This document shows positions 1 through 8,249 of a stretch of DNA of 64,000 bases, in pieces. The notes beneath the pieces are model-generated. The model worked only from the letters and a program-made list of their open reading frames with translations. It did not search any database and was not told where the DNA came from. The stretch's first letter is position 1. The number at the start of each line of letters is the position of its first letter. Source of the DNA: Paenibacillus flagellatus (GTDB taxonomy: Bacteria > Bacillota > Bacilli > Paenibacillales > NBRC-103111); NCBI RefSeq assembly GCF_003217775.1, contig NZ_QJVJ01000003.1, positions 124,001 through 188,000 of the forward strand, in the 5' to 3' direction. The position numbers were made by a program, and so were the translations under genes.

Positions 1-903
1 GGGCATATGGAGGTTGGCCGGGCGCTGCTCGAGGCCGGAGCGAATCCGAATGACGGAGAGACGCTCTATCATGCGGCCGAACTCTCCCGAATCGACTGCC
101 TGGACCTGCTTCATGCCTACGGCGTCGACGTCAATGCGACTCCCGCCTTGTTTCGGAAGCTCGATTATGAAGACGAAATCGGCGTCCGTTGGTTTCTGGA
201 GAATGGGGTCGACCCGAACCTTACGCTGGGCGAGCAGCGTCATACCCCGCTGCATTGGGCCGTTTACCGGGGGAGATCTCTTCCGATCGTCGAACTGCTG
301 CTGAAGCATGGAGCCGAATGCGATGCCCGGAGGACGGACGGCAAAACCGCATACGTTCTCGCGGTTCGGTTCGGAGAGTCCGACGTCGCGGAGCTGCTGC
401 TTCGTCACGGCGCCATGCGGGAAGAGGGGAAAGTCGACCGATTCCTCGGTGCCTGCGCTGCTTGCGACGAACATCGCGTGCGCCGTATGCTTGAGAAGGA
501 TCCGGATTTGCTCTCGATCTTAACGGCGGACGATCGCGAAATGCTGCTGGAGTTTGCCGAACGGGGAAGGGCGGACGTCGTACGGCTTATGCTTGAGGTC
601 GGCTTCGACGTAGCCGTAAGTCGAGAGACGGGAACGGCGCTGCATATCGCGGCTTGGTTCGGTCATCTCGACACGGTTCGGGTGCTGCTGTCTTATGGTG
701 CTTCGGTCTCGGCGCAGAACGGATACGGCGGAACGCCGTTGGACAGCGCCATCCACGGTTCGTTGCACGGCAACGGTTCGCACGAGAAGCGTCACGCCGC
801 CGTGGTCGAAGCGCTGATTCGAGCGGGAGCGGTCGTACCGGACAAAGCGGCGGGGAGTCGGGACGTATTCGAACTGCTGCTGAAGCACGGTGCGTCCTTG
901 TAA
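1..903 (+). CDS. Ankyrin-repeat protein (5' end outside window)
   Basis: The frame is open to the left edge (codons before the ATG at 7 are GGG CAT), so the true start may lie outside the window. The product is a chain of ankyrin repeats: typical segments include TPLHWAVYRGRS (about residue 80), TALHIAAWFGHLDTVRVLL (about 210) and GTPLDSAIH. No signal peptide or membrane segment is visible, so it is probably a cytoplasmic protein-protein interaction module; its partner is unknown. It ends with TAA and is followed by a terminator hairpin, so it is probably the last gene of its transcript. Confidence 0.85.
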   Translation, partial: GHMEVGRALLEAGANPNDGETLYHAAELSRIDCLDLLHAYGVDVNATPALFRKLDYEDEIGVRWFLENGVDPNLTLGEQRHTPLHWAVYRGRSLPIVELLLKHGAECDARRTDGKTAYVLAVRFGESDVAELLLRHGAMREEGKVDRFLGACAACDEHRVRRMLEKDPDLLSILTADDREMLLEFAERGRADVVRLMLEVGFDVAVSRETGTALHIAAWFGHLDTVRVLLSYGASVSAQNGYGGTPLDSAIHGSLHGNGSHEKRHAAVVEALIRAGAVVPDKAAGSRDVFELLLKHGASL

Positions 904-1003
904 GCTGCAAGCGCGTTTGTGCCAGCCGTGTCCGTGTTAGTCCGTGTGCAGATTCGGTCGAACGGCAAGCCGGGAGTACCACATGTTTGCCCGCCATTCG
1001 AAA

Positions 1004-1055
1004 ACGGGATCAACTGGTTGTCGCATATCGGCAACGATGCCTGATCCCGTCTTTT
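1004..1055 (+). terminator. Rho-independent terminator after the ankyrin gene
   Basis: Outer stem ACGGGATCA/TGATCCCGT encloses a second small stem (GTTGTCG/CGGCAAC), followed by CTTTT. It lies 100 bases after the ankyrin stop and before the convergent GlxA-like gene. The rest of 904-1080 shows no gene. Confidence 0.6.
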
Positions 1056-1080
1056 GCACCCGATGTCTGGAATTCGAAGA

Positions 1081-2112
1081 TTACTCTTTCCTGCGTACCC
1101 CCTCCACTTTCGAAGAAGGCAGAAGGCCCGCCTTGCTAACCCCTGTCAATCTATCTCCCTGAACGGTGAGGACAAATTTCAAGTGTAGACGCATCGGTTT
1201 CCTGACGGTTTGCGACCACGTCATCCGATCGTCTTGTATGCGAGGATCGATCAGGGCGGCTACTTCATCCCCTTGTTGCATGGTGCCCTGAACAATGCCG
1301 TCGGTTGTATGGATCGTCAAGACGGACGTTAGCTTGCCGACCGGCGTGAAGAGAGTGAGATCCCACGTTCCGTCGAAGCGAGCGGAGGAGTCGTGCTCAG
1401 CCATAGGAGGGACCAGGGTATCGTCGGGCGCTTCCTCGAGATCGTTCCGTGCTTGCCGCGATGCAAGCGGCGGGATCCCAGTCGCGTGCCAAACGGTGCC
1501 TCTTCGCTCGTATTCAAACAGTTTCTCGACGGCGTGAGCGATTTGCGGCCCCAGCTCTCGTTCGATCAAATACAAGGCGACGTCGAGCCCCGAAGTGACG
1601 CCGCCTCCGGTCACCAGATTGCCGTCCGTGACGACTCTTGCAGGGACGGGCTTGGCTCCGGTCGCTCCTAGCACCTCCATTCCCAAGTGATGGGTGACGG
1701 CATAACGATTTTCAAGCAAGCCGTCCATAGCGAGCAGCAGCGCGCCGCCGCAAACCGTCGCGACCGTCAGTTGTTCCCGTTCCATGGCTTGCCTCAGAGC
1801 GGCCTTCAGCTCGGTCTCCGTCGCTTGCTTCAGTCTGGTCGTGACGGCATCCGGATCGGAGTCGTCGAGGTCCACGGTGCCCATAGCACCGGGAACGATC
1901 AAAATGCCTCCGCGAGCGGGATCGATTTTGCCGACAGCCGCAAGACCGGGACCGTTCATCCCGCTTTGCACCGTCCTCGCGCCTTCGGCGCTTACCAAGC
2001 TCACGTCGATTTCGGCGCCGCTCAGCATCTTGGCGGCGACAAATACTTCATATGGACCGATGACGTCCATCAAATCAAAGCCGTCGAATAACACGATTTG
2101 GACGTGAAGCAT
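1081..2112 (-). CDS. GlxA/DJ-1-PfpI family protein with extra C-terminal domain
   Basis: The N-terminal 200 residues have the DJ-1/PfpI (class I glutamine amidotransferase-like) fold: an opening strand with FDGFDLMDVIGPYEVF and a nucleophile-elbow-like VCGGALLLA near residue 121. This resembles the sensor half of GlxA regulators or isonitrile hydratase-like proteins, but no AraC DNA-binding domain follows. Instead a linker leads to a beta-rich domain of about 100 residues (FDGTWDLTLFTPVGKL onward). The start is the ATG after AAGGAGATG. Substrate or ligand is unknown; a role as hydratase or stress protein is inference. Confidence 0.75.
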   Translation of the reverse strand: MLHVQIVLFDGFDLMDVIGPYEVFVAAKMLSGAEIDVSLVSAEGARTVQSGMNGPGLAAVGKIDPARGGILIVPGAMGTVDLDDSDPDAVTTRLKQATETELKAALRQAMEREQLTVATVCGGALLLAMDGLLENRYAVTHHLGMEVLGATGAKPVPARVVTDGNLVTGGGVTSGLDVALYLIERELGPQIAHAVEKLFEYERRGTVWHATGIPPLASRQARNDLEEAPDDTLVPPMAEHDSSARFDGTWDLTLFTPVGKLTSVLTIHTTDGIVQGTMQQGDEVAALIDPRIQDDRMTWSQTVRKPMRLHLKFVLTVQGDRLTGVSKAGLLPSSKVEGVRRKE

Positions 2113-2209
2113 CGTTCACATCTCCTTTGCATGGTCGAGTATTAGGCCCCCGATTGTCCCGATGGCCCCAAAATCACGCGAGGCTCGACTCCAACCGGAT
2201 AGATGAAAG

Positions 2210-2836
2210 CTAGGCCAACCATTTTTTGCGGATGAAGACTTCGGCCAATCCGAGATTGAGCAGCATGCTTCCCCATACGGCGATCGCATACGAGGTCGCG
2301 TATGTAAAGCCGAATGCGTGTTGACTGATCGGCAGCAAAATATGAATGACCAGGTTGGCATAGGTTAGAAAAAAGCTCCGAGTTATCCAACGCGTATGCT
2401 TCTCGATATTTTTGCGGCGAATATTCGAATATCCGAACCATGTCGTCGCGAGCCAGAGCAAATTTAGAATAAGGAACCCGACTACGGTCATTCCGCCCGG
2501 CGCGAAAAACGAAACATATAGCCCAGGAATGAAATTGAGCGCGATGGATACGACATATATCCGCCCATTCCAACGATGCAAGGCGATCGATTTCGTCCGT
2601 ACGTTTCGCAGTGAGCCGATCGGGCCGGTTACAAGCGAGACGACGGCAAGCGCAATGTGCGCCCGCAGCATAAACGTCCATAACCAACGGTCGGCGGTGA
2701 AGGAATCTTTGGCTTCGATTAGCTTGACGAATCCGGGATCCGACACGAAGTTTTTGGTCAACGTGTGCATGATCCACATTAAAGCGACGACCGACAACAA
2801 AATGGCGGCTACTTTCGTTTCTTTTCGATTTTTCAC
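2210..2836 (-). CDS. DUF2306-type multispan membrane protein
   Basis: The 208-residue product has about five to six hydrophobic segments and conserved histidines in the pattern of DUF2306 proteins (MLRAHIALA, LHRWNGRIYV, EKHTRWITRSF). The GTG at 2836 is chosen because AAGGATGG lies 9 bases upstream; longer in-frame starts would run into the divergent TetR gene. A promoter and a 21-bp palindrome lie just upstream, so it is probably repressed by the adjacent TetR protein. Biochemical role unknown. Confidence 0.8.
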   Translation of the reverse strand: MKNRKETKVAAILLSVVALMWIMHTLTKNFVSDPGFVKLIEAKDSFTADRWLWTFMLRAHIALAVVSLVTGPIGSLRNVRTKSIALHRWNGRIYVVSIALNFIPGLYVSFFAPGGMTVVGFLILNLLWLATTWFGYSNIRRKNIEKHTRWITRSFFLTYANLVIHILLPISQHAFGFTYATSYAIAVWGSMLLNLGLAEVFIRKKWLA

Positions 2837-2880
2837 ATCGATGTACCATCCTTTTTGAATTGATGTATAATAGAAAATAA

Positions 2881-2937
2881 CGGACCGGACCGTCCGGTCC
2901 GACTTCTTCATTATAGAATGACTGCCGCCAATTTCAA
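2881..2937 (-). promoter_or_regulatory. Promoter and TetR operator for the DUF2306 gene
   Basis: On the minus strand, TTGAAA (2932-2937), a 16-base spacer and TATAAT (2910-2915) form a near-consensus sigma-A promoter. Directly downstream, at the expected start of transcription, is a palindrome at 2881-2901: arms CGGACCGGAC and GTCCGGTCCG around one base, with no mismatch. This is the arrangement expected for a repressor site of the divergent TetR gene. Confidence 0.8.
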
Positions 2938-3011
2938 ATAGACAACTTTGAGCGATTCGTGACAAAATGAAGGAAAAGCGGAAGACGAGCATCACGAGGG
3001 AGTGGAAGCGG

Positions 3012-3605
3012 TTGAAAAAGTCGGACGAGATCAGAGAAAGCATCGTAAATCACGCTATGCTTTTGTTTAATACCAGAGGGATCGCGCAAACGTCCATTCA
3101 GGAGATCATGCAGGCGACCGGTCTTCCGAAGGGGGCCATCTACCGCCGATTCGAAACGAAAGAATCGATCGTGCAGGCCGCCTTTGAAAGGGCGGGGCAC
3201 ATTCTTCAGGACTGCTTTATTCGAGCGGAGCGGGAAGGGACGAGCGCGTTCGATAAGCTCATGAACATCTCGGCCGTATATCAAGACGCCGTCGATAATC
3301 CGCCGATTCCCGGCGGTTGTCCGTTACTGAATACGGCGGTGGAGAGCGACGGGACGTTCCCCGAGCTGCGGCAGAAGGCGGCGAATGCTTACAACGGCAT
3401 GGCCCGCTTCGTCCAATCGATCATCGAACAGGGAGTTCGGAACAACGAATTCCGTCCGGACATCGACGCTGCTGCCATGGCGTCGTTTTTGATCGATTCG
3501 ATGGAGGGAGCCATCATGGCGAGCAGACTGACAGGCAGTAACGATCCGATCGAACGGAACATGAAGTATACGGCCGTTTTGCTTAGGAGCTACATGACCG
3601 CTTAA
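3012..3605 (+). CDS. TetR/AcrR family repressor
   Basis: The N-terminus has a TetR helix-turn-helix (ESIVNHAMLLFNTRG, then GLPKGAIYRRFETKES), and the C-terminus matches TetR_C-type ligand domains (GGCPLLNTAVES). The TTG at 3012 is preferred because GAGGGAG lies upstream, whereas the in-frame ATG at 2967 has no ribosome binding site; that ATG would add 15 basic residues. The gene is divergent from the DUF2306 gene and a perfect palindrome sits between them, so it probably represses that gene. The inducer is unknown. Confidence 0.85.
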   Translation: MKKSDEIRESIVNHAMLLFNTRGIAQTSIQEIMQATGLPKGAIYRRFETKESIVQAAFERAGHILQDCFIRAEREGTSAFDKLMNISAVYQDAVDNPPIPGGCPLLNTAVESDGTFPELRQKAANAYNGMARFVQSIIEQGVRNNEFRPDIDAAAMASFLIDSMEGAIMASRLTGSNDPIERNMKYTAVLLRSYMTA

Positions 3606-3763
3606 TCGCCTATACGAAGCCGCATTTCCAAGCCGGGTGGTTAGGGATTAGGGACGTTCATGGATCGACACCTTTTTTGAAGTTTGCCGGGATTTTTAGC
3701 AGGAAATTGTGTCCAACCGGAGAATGAAAGGGAGTGGGAGCATCATAATCGATTAGTGGGGAG

Positions 3764-5371
3764 ATGAAGAACATCCGAAAATCTCGTTTTGGAAGCTGGT
3801 CCAAATGGCTCATTCTAGCTCTGTTTGTTATTGCGGTCGGCTGTCAATCGCTTGGCGGACTGGATTTGAACCGAGCGTTGGTTGCCGGGATGGATACGAA
3901 CTCGATGCAGCAAAGCGTCACGGTCTCGCTGCATATGAAGGCGGACCCGTTTAAATTGTCCGAAGAAGCGAAGGCGATGATCGAGCTGTGGAACGACGCC
4001 AAGCTCGACATTCGCAGCATGAAGATGGAGAGCTGGGACCGGATGTCGCTGCAAGGCCAACTGACTTTGGCCAAGGGCGTTATTCCGTTCCAGGCGTATA
4101 TGAGCGGCGAGGAGCGGCTCGTGTTGAAGGTGGAGGGGCTTTCCAGGGCAATCGTCATTCCGCTCACGGAGCCGGACGGTTCGACAACCGCATTCACGGC
4201 GTTAACCGATAAGCTGCAAAAGGAGTATCAGGCGAAAGGGATCGACAAATCGATGGCGTCGCTGATCGTATCGAATTTGCCGAACCCGAAAACGATTAAG
4301 GTGACGTCGGGATCGGAAACGATACATAACGAAAACGTCAACGTCTATAAGCTGGAGACGAGCTTGGACGGAACCGAGCTGGTTCCGCTGGCCAAGACGT
4401 TTATTCGCAACTTGACGAAGGATGACGACAACTTCAAACGGTTTATCGGCGAATTGTACGACGTATTGTGGCCGGTGCTGAAGCCGTATTTGGAGAAAGA
4501 CGCGATGCCTTCAGCCATGCTGCCGGAGTCGCCGCTCGGAGCATCGTTGGGCGATAAGCTCGGCGGCTTGAAGGAAAGCTTGATGGAGGCGGCGTCCGAC
4601 AAAGAGCTCGCGGTCGACATCATTCATAATACAGCCAAGCAGATTCTGTATTTCGCCTTGATCGGCATCGACAGCGCAAGCAGGTCGGAGGAGCCGGCCA
4701 TTCAAACGATGCTCAGCAAACAGACGCAGGTTAAAGCGCGGCTCGCTTTCGATCAAAGCTTGAATCTTCGCAAGTCGGACTTGGAGCTGACGATTCCGGC
4801 GCCGGATGGGGGGAAGGAAGGGATAACGGCCATTCAGTTTAACGTTCAATCGGAAACTTGGGATAGGAACAAGCCGGTAAAAGCGGATGTTCTGGATGCC
4901 GGCCAAACGCCGTTCGTCATGGGGCAGGGCCGTTCTCCGTTTGAGCTGCTGGAAGAAGTCGATCCGGAGTCGCTGCTCGGTCAGTTGATCGCCTTCGAGA
5001 AGAAGCAAAACGAGCCGAAAGTCGTCAACATTCCGTTACACTCGTTGGAACAGTACGCTCCAGACGGCGCCTATATGCGCGATGGCGTTTCTTATATTCC
5101 GTTGGACGAATTAGCTTCTTACTTGGACGCGGATGTCGTCTACAAGGACGATTCGATTACGATAACCGGTATTTGGGATACGATAATCGAGCTTGCTTCC
5201 GGCAGCTCCGAAGCGATCGTAGACGGCGAAGCGTACGAGATGGACGGCGTCGTAATCAAGCAAGGCGAGCGGTATGATGTGCCGCTGCGATTTGTTGCCG
5301 AGCAGTTGTACTGCGAGGTCTTTTATGACGCCGACCAAGAAATGATCGAGCTCGTACTGCCGGAAGATTGA
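3764..5371 (+). CDS. Lipoprotein with C-terminal copper amine oxidase N-like (stalk) domain
   Basis: The product begins with a lipoprotein signal (basic MKNIRKSRFGSWSK, hydrophobic core, AVGC lipobox), so it should be anchored on the outer face of the membrane. About 400 residues of unrecognised, helix-rich sequence follow. The last 110 residues (DGAYMRDGVSYIPLDELA ... VPLRFVAEQL) match the copper amine oxidase N-terminal or stalk domain common in Paenibacillus surface proteins. It stands alone with its own terminator. GGGGAG lies directly against the ATG, an unusually short spacing. Function unknown. Confidence 0.8.
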   Translation: MKNIRKSRFGSWSKWLILALFVIAVGCQSLGGLDLNRALVAGMDTNSMQQSVTVSLHMKADPFKLSEEAKAMIELWNDAKLDIRSMKMESWDRMSLQGQLTLAKGVIPFQAYMSGEERLVLKVEGLSRAIVIPLTEPDGSTTAFTALTDKLQKEYQAKGIDKSMASLIVSNLPNPKTIKVTSGSETIHNENVNVYKLETSLDGTELVPLAKTFIRNLTKDDDNFKRFIGELYDVLWPVLKPYLEKDAMPSAMLPESPLGASLGDKLGGLKESLMEAASDKELAVDIIHNTAKQILYFALIGIDSASRSEEPAIQTMLSKQTQVKARLAFDQSLNLRKSDLELTIPAPDGGKEGITAIQFNVQSETWDRNKPVKADVLDAGQTPFVMGQGRSPFELLEEVDPESLLGQLIAFEKKQNEPKVVNIPLHSLEQYAPDGAYMRDGVSYIPLDELASYLDADVVYKDDSITITGIWDTIIELASGSSEAIVDGEAYEMDGVVIKQGERYDVPLRFVAEQLYCEVFYDADQEMIELVLPED

Positions 5372-5382
5372 TTTACTGAAAA

Positions 5383-5423
5383 CAAAATTAAAAGCGCCCT
5401 AGAGTTGGGCGCTTTTAATTTTG
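5383..5423. terminator. Bidirectional terminator
   Basis: A 17-bp perfect stem (AAAAGCGCCC core with A/T flanks) around a 7-base loop lies 12 bases after the lipoprotein stop. A and T tracts on both sides let it act in both directions. From 5424 to 5685 there is only a small GGAGCAG/CTGCTCC hairpin and a short direct repeat; no gene is seen. Confidence 0.85.
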
Positions 5424-5685
5424 TTGGAAGCCTGATTTTGATTTGCGGAAACACCGAACACTTACCCGGGGCCAATACTTCTAAAACTTTTTCACAAAAC
5501 CCGTATTTTGTACATATGTATGTAAAACGACTTAGTCCGTAGGAGCAGCTGTCGCTGCGGCAAACTGCTCCAGGATCGCAGGATCGCAAGTTCACCCCCT
5601 TGCGCGGACGAACCCCTGACCCTCACCGCTGCCAGCGATGCATTCGGACAAGTTTGTCTATTTCATTCCCTCAAAGATAATAGAT

Positions 5686-6516
5686 TTAAGAGATACCCAA
5701 ATTTATAAAAAGTCCTGCATTCTCCTTAACCCACTCTGCGAAAGTATACGGCTTGTGTCCTGTTACTTCCTCAACTGTCGGCAAAACCGTATAAGCAGAT
5801 TTAGGCGGATTAAGGTGCCAACTAATCACGTAATCAATTACATCCTCCTGAACACCCATTCTTCTCATCTGTTCACGTTCTTCTTCTTCAGAGCTCTCAA
5901 TAAATTGAATTTCACGTCCGATAACCTCACTAATTATCCGGACTTTATCTTGAACCGACAAACTCTCAGGACCCGTTAGTGTATATATTTTACCTGCATG
6001 ACCTTCCTCAGTTAGTGCAACCGCTGCGACCCGTCCAATATCCGCTTCATGAACAGAAGTAATTCGTGATCCTCCAAACAGATCTCGAACAACCCCCTCA
6101 GAGCGTATTGAGTTTGCCCATTTTCGTGCATTTGCCATAAATTCAAAGGCTTGAAGTTGAGTCCACTCCAGACCACTTGCCTCAACTGCCATCTCAAAAG
6201 GGCCTTTCTCACCATTCCATAAAATGGTAACCCTGCGCACCCCAGCCTTCTCAGCAAGTTCAACGATTTCTGGACCCGTTTGTAACGGGGTATATTCAGC
6301 GCCTGTTGTAATTAAATGCATCCCGCTTATGCCAATCAACGCAGAAATTAGCGTACTTGGATCACTTAAATCTCCCGCGACAACCTCTACATCATTAGGA
6401 AGATTGGCTTGCAGCGGATTACGTGTCAATGCACGTACCTTTTGCCCCTTTTGAATAAGTTGGCCCACGACGTGTCGCCCTACGGTTCCCGTTGCCCCTG
6501 TAACTAATATAGTCAC
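5686..6516 (-). CDS. NmrA-like NAD(P)-binding oxidoreductase
   Basis: The Rossmann motif GATGTVGRHV lies at residues 7-16, followed by RALTRNP, which suits NADP binding. The body matches atypical short-chain dehydrogenases of the NmrA/YtfG quinone reductase type, and no YxxxK catalytic pair is obvious. The GTG start overlaps the stop of the upstream MerR gene by 4 bases (GTGA), which indicates translational coupling and a shared transcript. Probably a stress-induced quinone or aldehyde reductase, by inference from this pairing. Confidence 0.85.
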   Translation of the reverse strand: MTILVTGATGTVGRHVVGQLIQKGQKVRALTRNPLQANLPNDVEVVAGDLSDPSTLISALIGISGMHLITTGAEYTPLQTGPEIVELAEKAGVRRVTILWNGEKGPFEMAVEASGLEWTQLQAFEFMANARKWANSIRSEGVVRDLFGGSRITSVHEADIGRVAAVALTEEGHAGKIYTLTGPESLSVQDKVRIISEVIGREIQFIESSEEEEREQMRRMGVQEDVIDYVISWHLNPPKSAYTVLPTVEEVTGHKPYTFAEWVKENAGLFINLGIS

Positions 6517-6896
6517 TCGTTTTCCTCCTCCCGTTTTTGTACCATCTGATTGATTTTTTCGGCCAAATTGAACTTCGCTTCGGTTAATGCAGCTATTTGT
6601 TGGTTGATCTCATGCATTTTCGACTGATACATAAGCAGTAATTCCTCACAATAGACGTCCTTATCTTTATGCTCCTGATGCTCAGGATATTTGCAGAAGA
6701 TGATGTCTCGAATTTGTTCCGTTGTCAGCCCTAAACCTAGATAAAGTTGAATTGCGTTTATGGAATCGATCACCTTTTCGTCATATTCCCTGTAATTATT
6801 TTCTTGACGAGATGCTTTGATCAATCCTTTCTCCTCATAATAGCGAATCGACCGGGCGCTAACGCCGGTTATTTTTCTTACCTTTCCTATCTTCAA
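6513..6896 (-). CDS. MerR family regulator
   Basis: The N-terminus is a classic MerR winged helix (IGKVRKITGVSARSIRYYEEKGLI) followed by a long dimerisation helix (EELLLMYQSKMHEINQQI). There is no C-terminal ligand domain, as in AdhR/CueR-sized members, and no obvious metal-binding cysteine pair. The TTG at 6896 is chosen because GAGGTG precedes it by 7 bases. It is cotranscribed with the NmrA-like gene and probably controls its own promoter, which has the stretched spacer typical of MerR activation. Confidence 0.85.
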   Translation of the reverse strand: MKIGKVRKITGVSARSIRYYEEKGLIKASRQENNYREYDEKVIDSINAIQLYLGLGLTTEQIRDIIFCKYPEHQEHKDKDVYCEELLLMYQSKMHEINQQIAALTEAKFNLAEKINQMVQKREEENE

Positions 6897-6930
6897 AACG
6901 ATCACCTCACAGATTTGGAGCACTAAATTT

Positions 6931-6962
6931 ATTATAAAGTTTCACATTAGTGTAAAGGTCAA
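6931..6962 (-). promoter_or_regulatory. MerR-type promoter with 20-bp spacer
   Basis: TTGACC (6957-6962) and TATAAT (6931-6936) are separated by 20 bases instead of 17. The spacer contains the imperfect dyad TTTCACATTAGTGTAAA (6940-6956). An overlong spacer with a central dyad is the hallmark of promoters untwisted by MerR-family activators, here most simply the gene's own product. Confidence 0.8.
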
Positions 6963-7034
6963 GAAAGAAGGTTAAATAAAAAACAGCCACCTCAGGGGCC
7001 TTAGTCTAGACATAACAGACTGGATGGTGTTCCG

Positions 7035-7103
7035 CACGAAATATTTGCTGCGTTAAACTGCCCGTTAACGCAACAAAGCTGCCGTTCAGCGTGGCAGCTT
7101 TTT
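7035..7103 (+). repeat. Nested inverted repeats ending in a terminator-like hairpin
   Basis: TTGCTGCGTTAA is followed by TTAACGCAACAA, then AAAGCTGCC/GGCAGCTTT with a run of T (7075-7103). A further CGTTAACGCAA copy lies at about 7214. No plus-strand gene ends here, so the terminator is orphaned. It may be a REP-like element; otherwise 6963-7222 holds nothing recognisable. Confidence 0.45.
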
Positions 7104-7222
7104 CATGGTGTAAACGATTGCGCTATCGTATCCGTTAGCGTTATGGCGCGATGAGGTAAAGTGCTGCAGGGATGTCTGCCTGACTCCTCTTCCGCTAGAC
7201 TGATCATAACAATCGCGGCACG

Positions 7223-7583
7223 TTAACGCAATTTTAGAACATATTTCATGGCTTCGATATATTCTTTTTGCGCAGCACGCTTGGACATCTCTTCGCAATC
7301 AATTTCTTCCAGCCGTTGATGTATCCACCATATATTACCGAGAGGGTCACGTACACGCCCAACTCGTTCGCCGAAGGCAAGTTTCGTCATTGGAGTGACC
7401 GCAGTCGCCCCCGCCTGTAAAGCTTGCTTGAATACAGCATCGCCATCTTCCATGTAAAGTCGAAGGAAGCTCGGTGTATCCGGCCACTTTTCTGTCGCAT
7501 CAAACATCATAACGACGGCATTGCCGATCCGGATCTCCGCATGTCCAACAGAACCGTCTCCGTTATATATCCGAGCGATTTAT
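7223..7583 (-). pseudogene. VOC/PhnB-like protein, N-terminal half missing
   Basis: The frame encodes the last part of a PhnB-type glyoxalase-fold protein. GDGSVGHAEIRIGN is followed by VVMMFDATEKW and ends with RVRDPLGNIWWIHQR. Upstream of about 7583 the frame meets a stop and the usual PhnB N-terminal half (MNVxPYLxF, FYKxxFG) is absent in all frames. This is therefore a 5'-deleted remnant, not a short gene. Confidence 0.75.
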
Positions 7584-7623
7584 CTTGTCATTCAATTTTG
7601 ACAAGAGTTATATCCCATAATGC

Positions 7624-7649
7624 AAAAAGCCGCGATTTACACGGCCTTT
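7624..7649 (-). terminator. Probable terminator
   Basis: Stem AAAGGCCGTG/CGCGGCTTT with one bulge and T5 on the minus strand. It lies downstream of the nadC remnant and may be the original end of that transcript or of whatever was joined to it. Confidence 0.45.
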
Positions 7650-7794
7650 AATGAGATAATGTTCTTGTCATCCGACAATCAGTGACACAAACATCACGGC
7701 GTACCGCGTCACTGATGTTGTGAATCCGGATGATAATCAGAAACTTGTTTAACTTGCTAAAAACACTTTTGGCGGTGTCGAAAGTCATCTTATT

Positions 7795-8249
7795 GAACGC
7801 TGGACTCATGCCTCCCACCGACCGAACCACATATTTCTCCAGCTGGCGGTGGCCCCGGCGTCGTCTTCTGGTGTCCACAAGCCGCGTCAGGAGGCGGCCA
7901 AGCGCCTCTGTACATTCCCGGGTGACGGTGGCGATGCTGGACAAGCGCTGCATCAAATTGAGGGCGAGTCTCTCTCCAAGCAAAATGCTGCGGGTAGAGC
8001 CTACTATTTCGGCTACCACCGTACCCTTCCGGACAACCGCTCCTTCTTGAACGAGGGCCTGATAATGCAAAGCGGGATCTACGACGCCGAACACGAGCTC
8101 GGCTGCCGGGAAGCCAGCTACCAGCCCGTCTTCTTTGACGGATGGTCCACCGGAATGATCGTCATGGTCGTAATATCGCCGTTTCCGTTGTCTTCCTCCA
8201 GCCATTCCGCAATGCTGCGTTACAAGCGTTCGCGGTTAATCTCAAGCAT
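7795..8249 (-). pseudogene. nadC: nadC remnant (nicotinate-nucleotide diphosphorylase)
   Basis: The ATG at 8249 overlaps the nadB stop by 8 bases, the usual nadB-nadC order. The frame reads MLEINRERL, then TAA at codon 10, then RSIAEWLEEDNGNGDITT. A frameshift near 8160 moves homology into another frame (KEDGLVAGFPAAELVF, GERLALNLMQRLSSIATVT, LVDTRRRRRGHRQLEKY). Homology stops near VRSVGGM, so about the last third, with substrate-binding residues, is gone. Early stop, frameshift and 3' deletion all indicate a dead gene. Confidence 0.85.
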
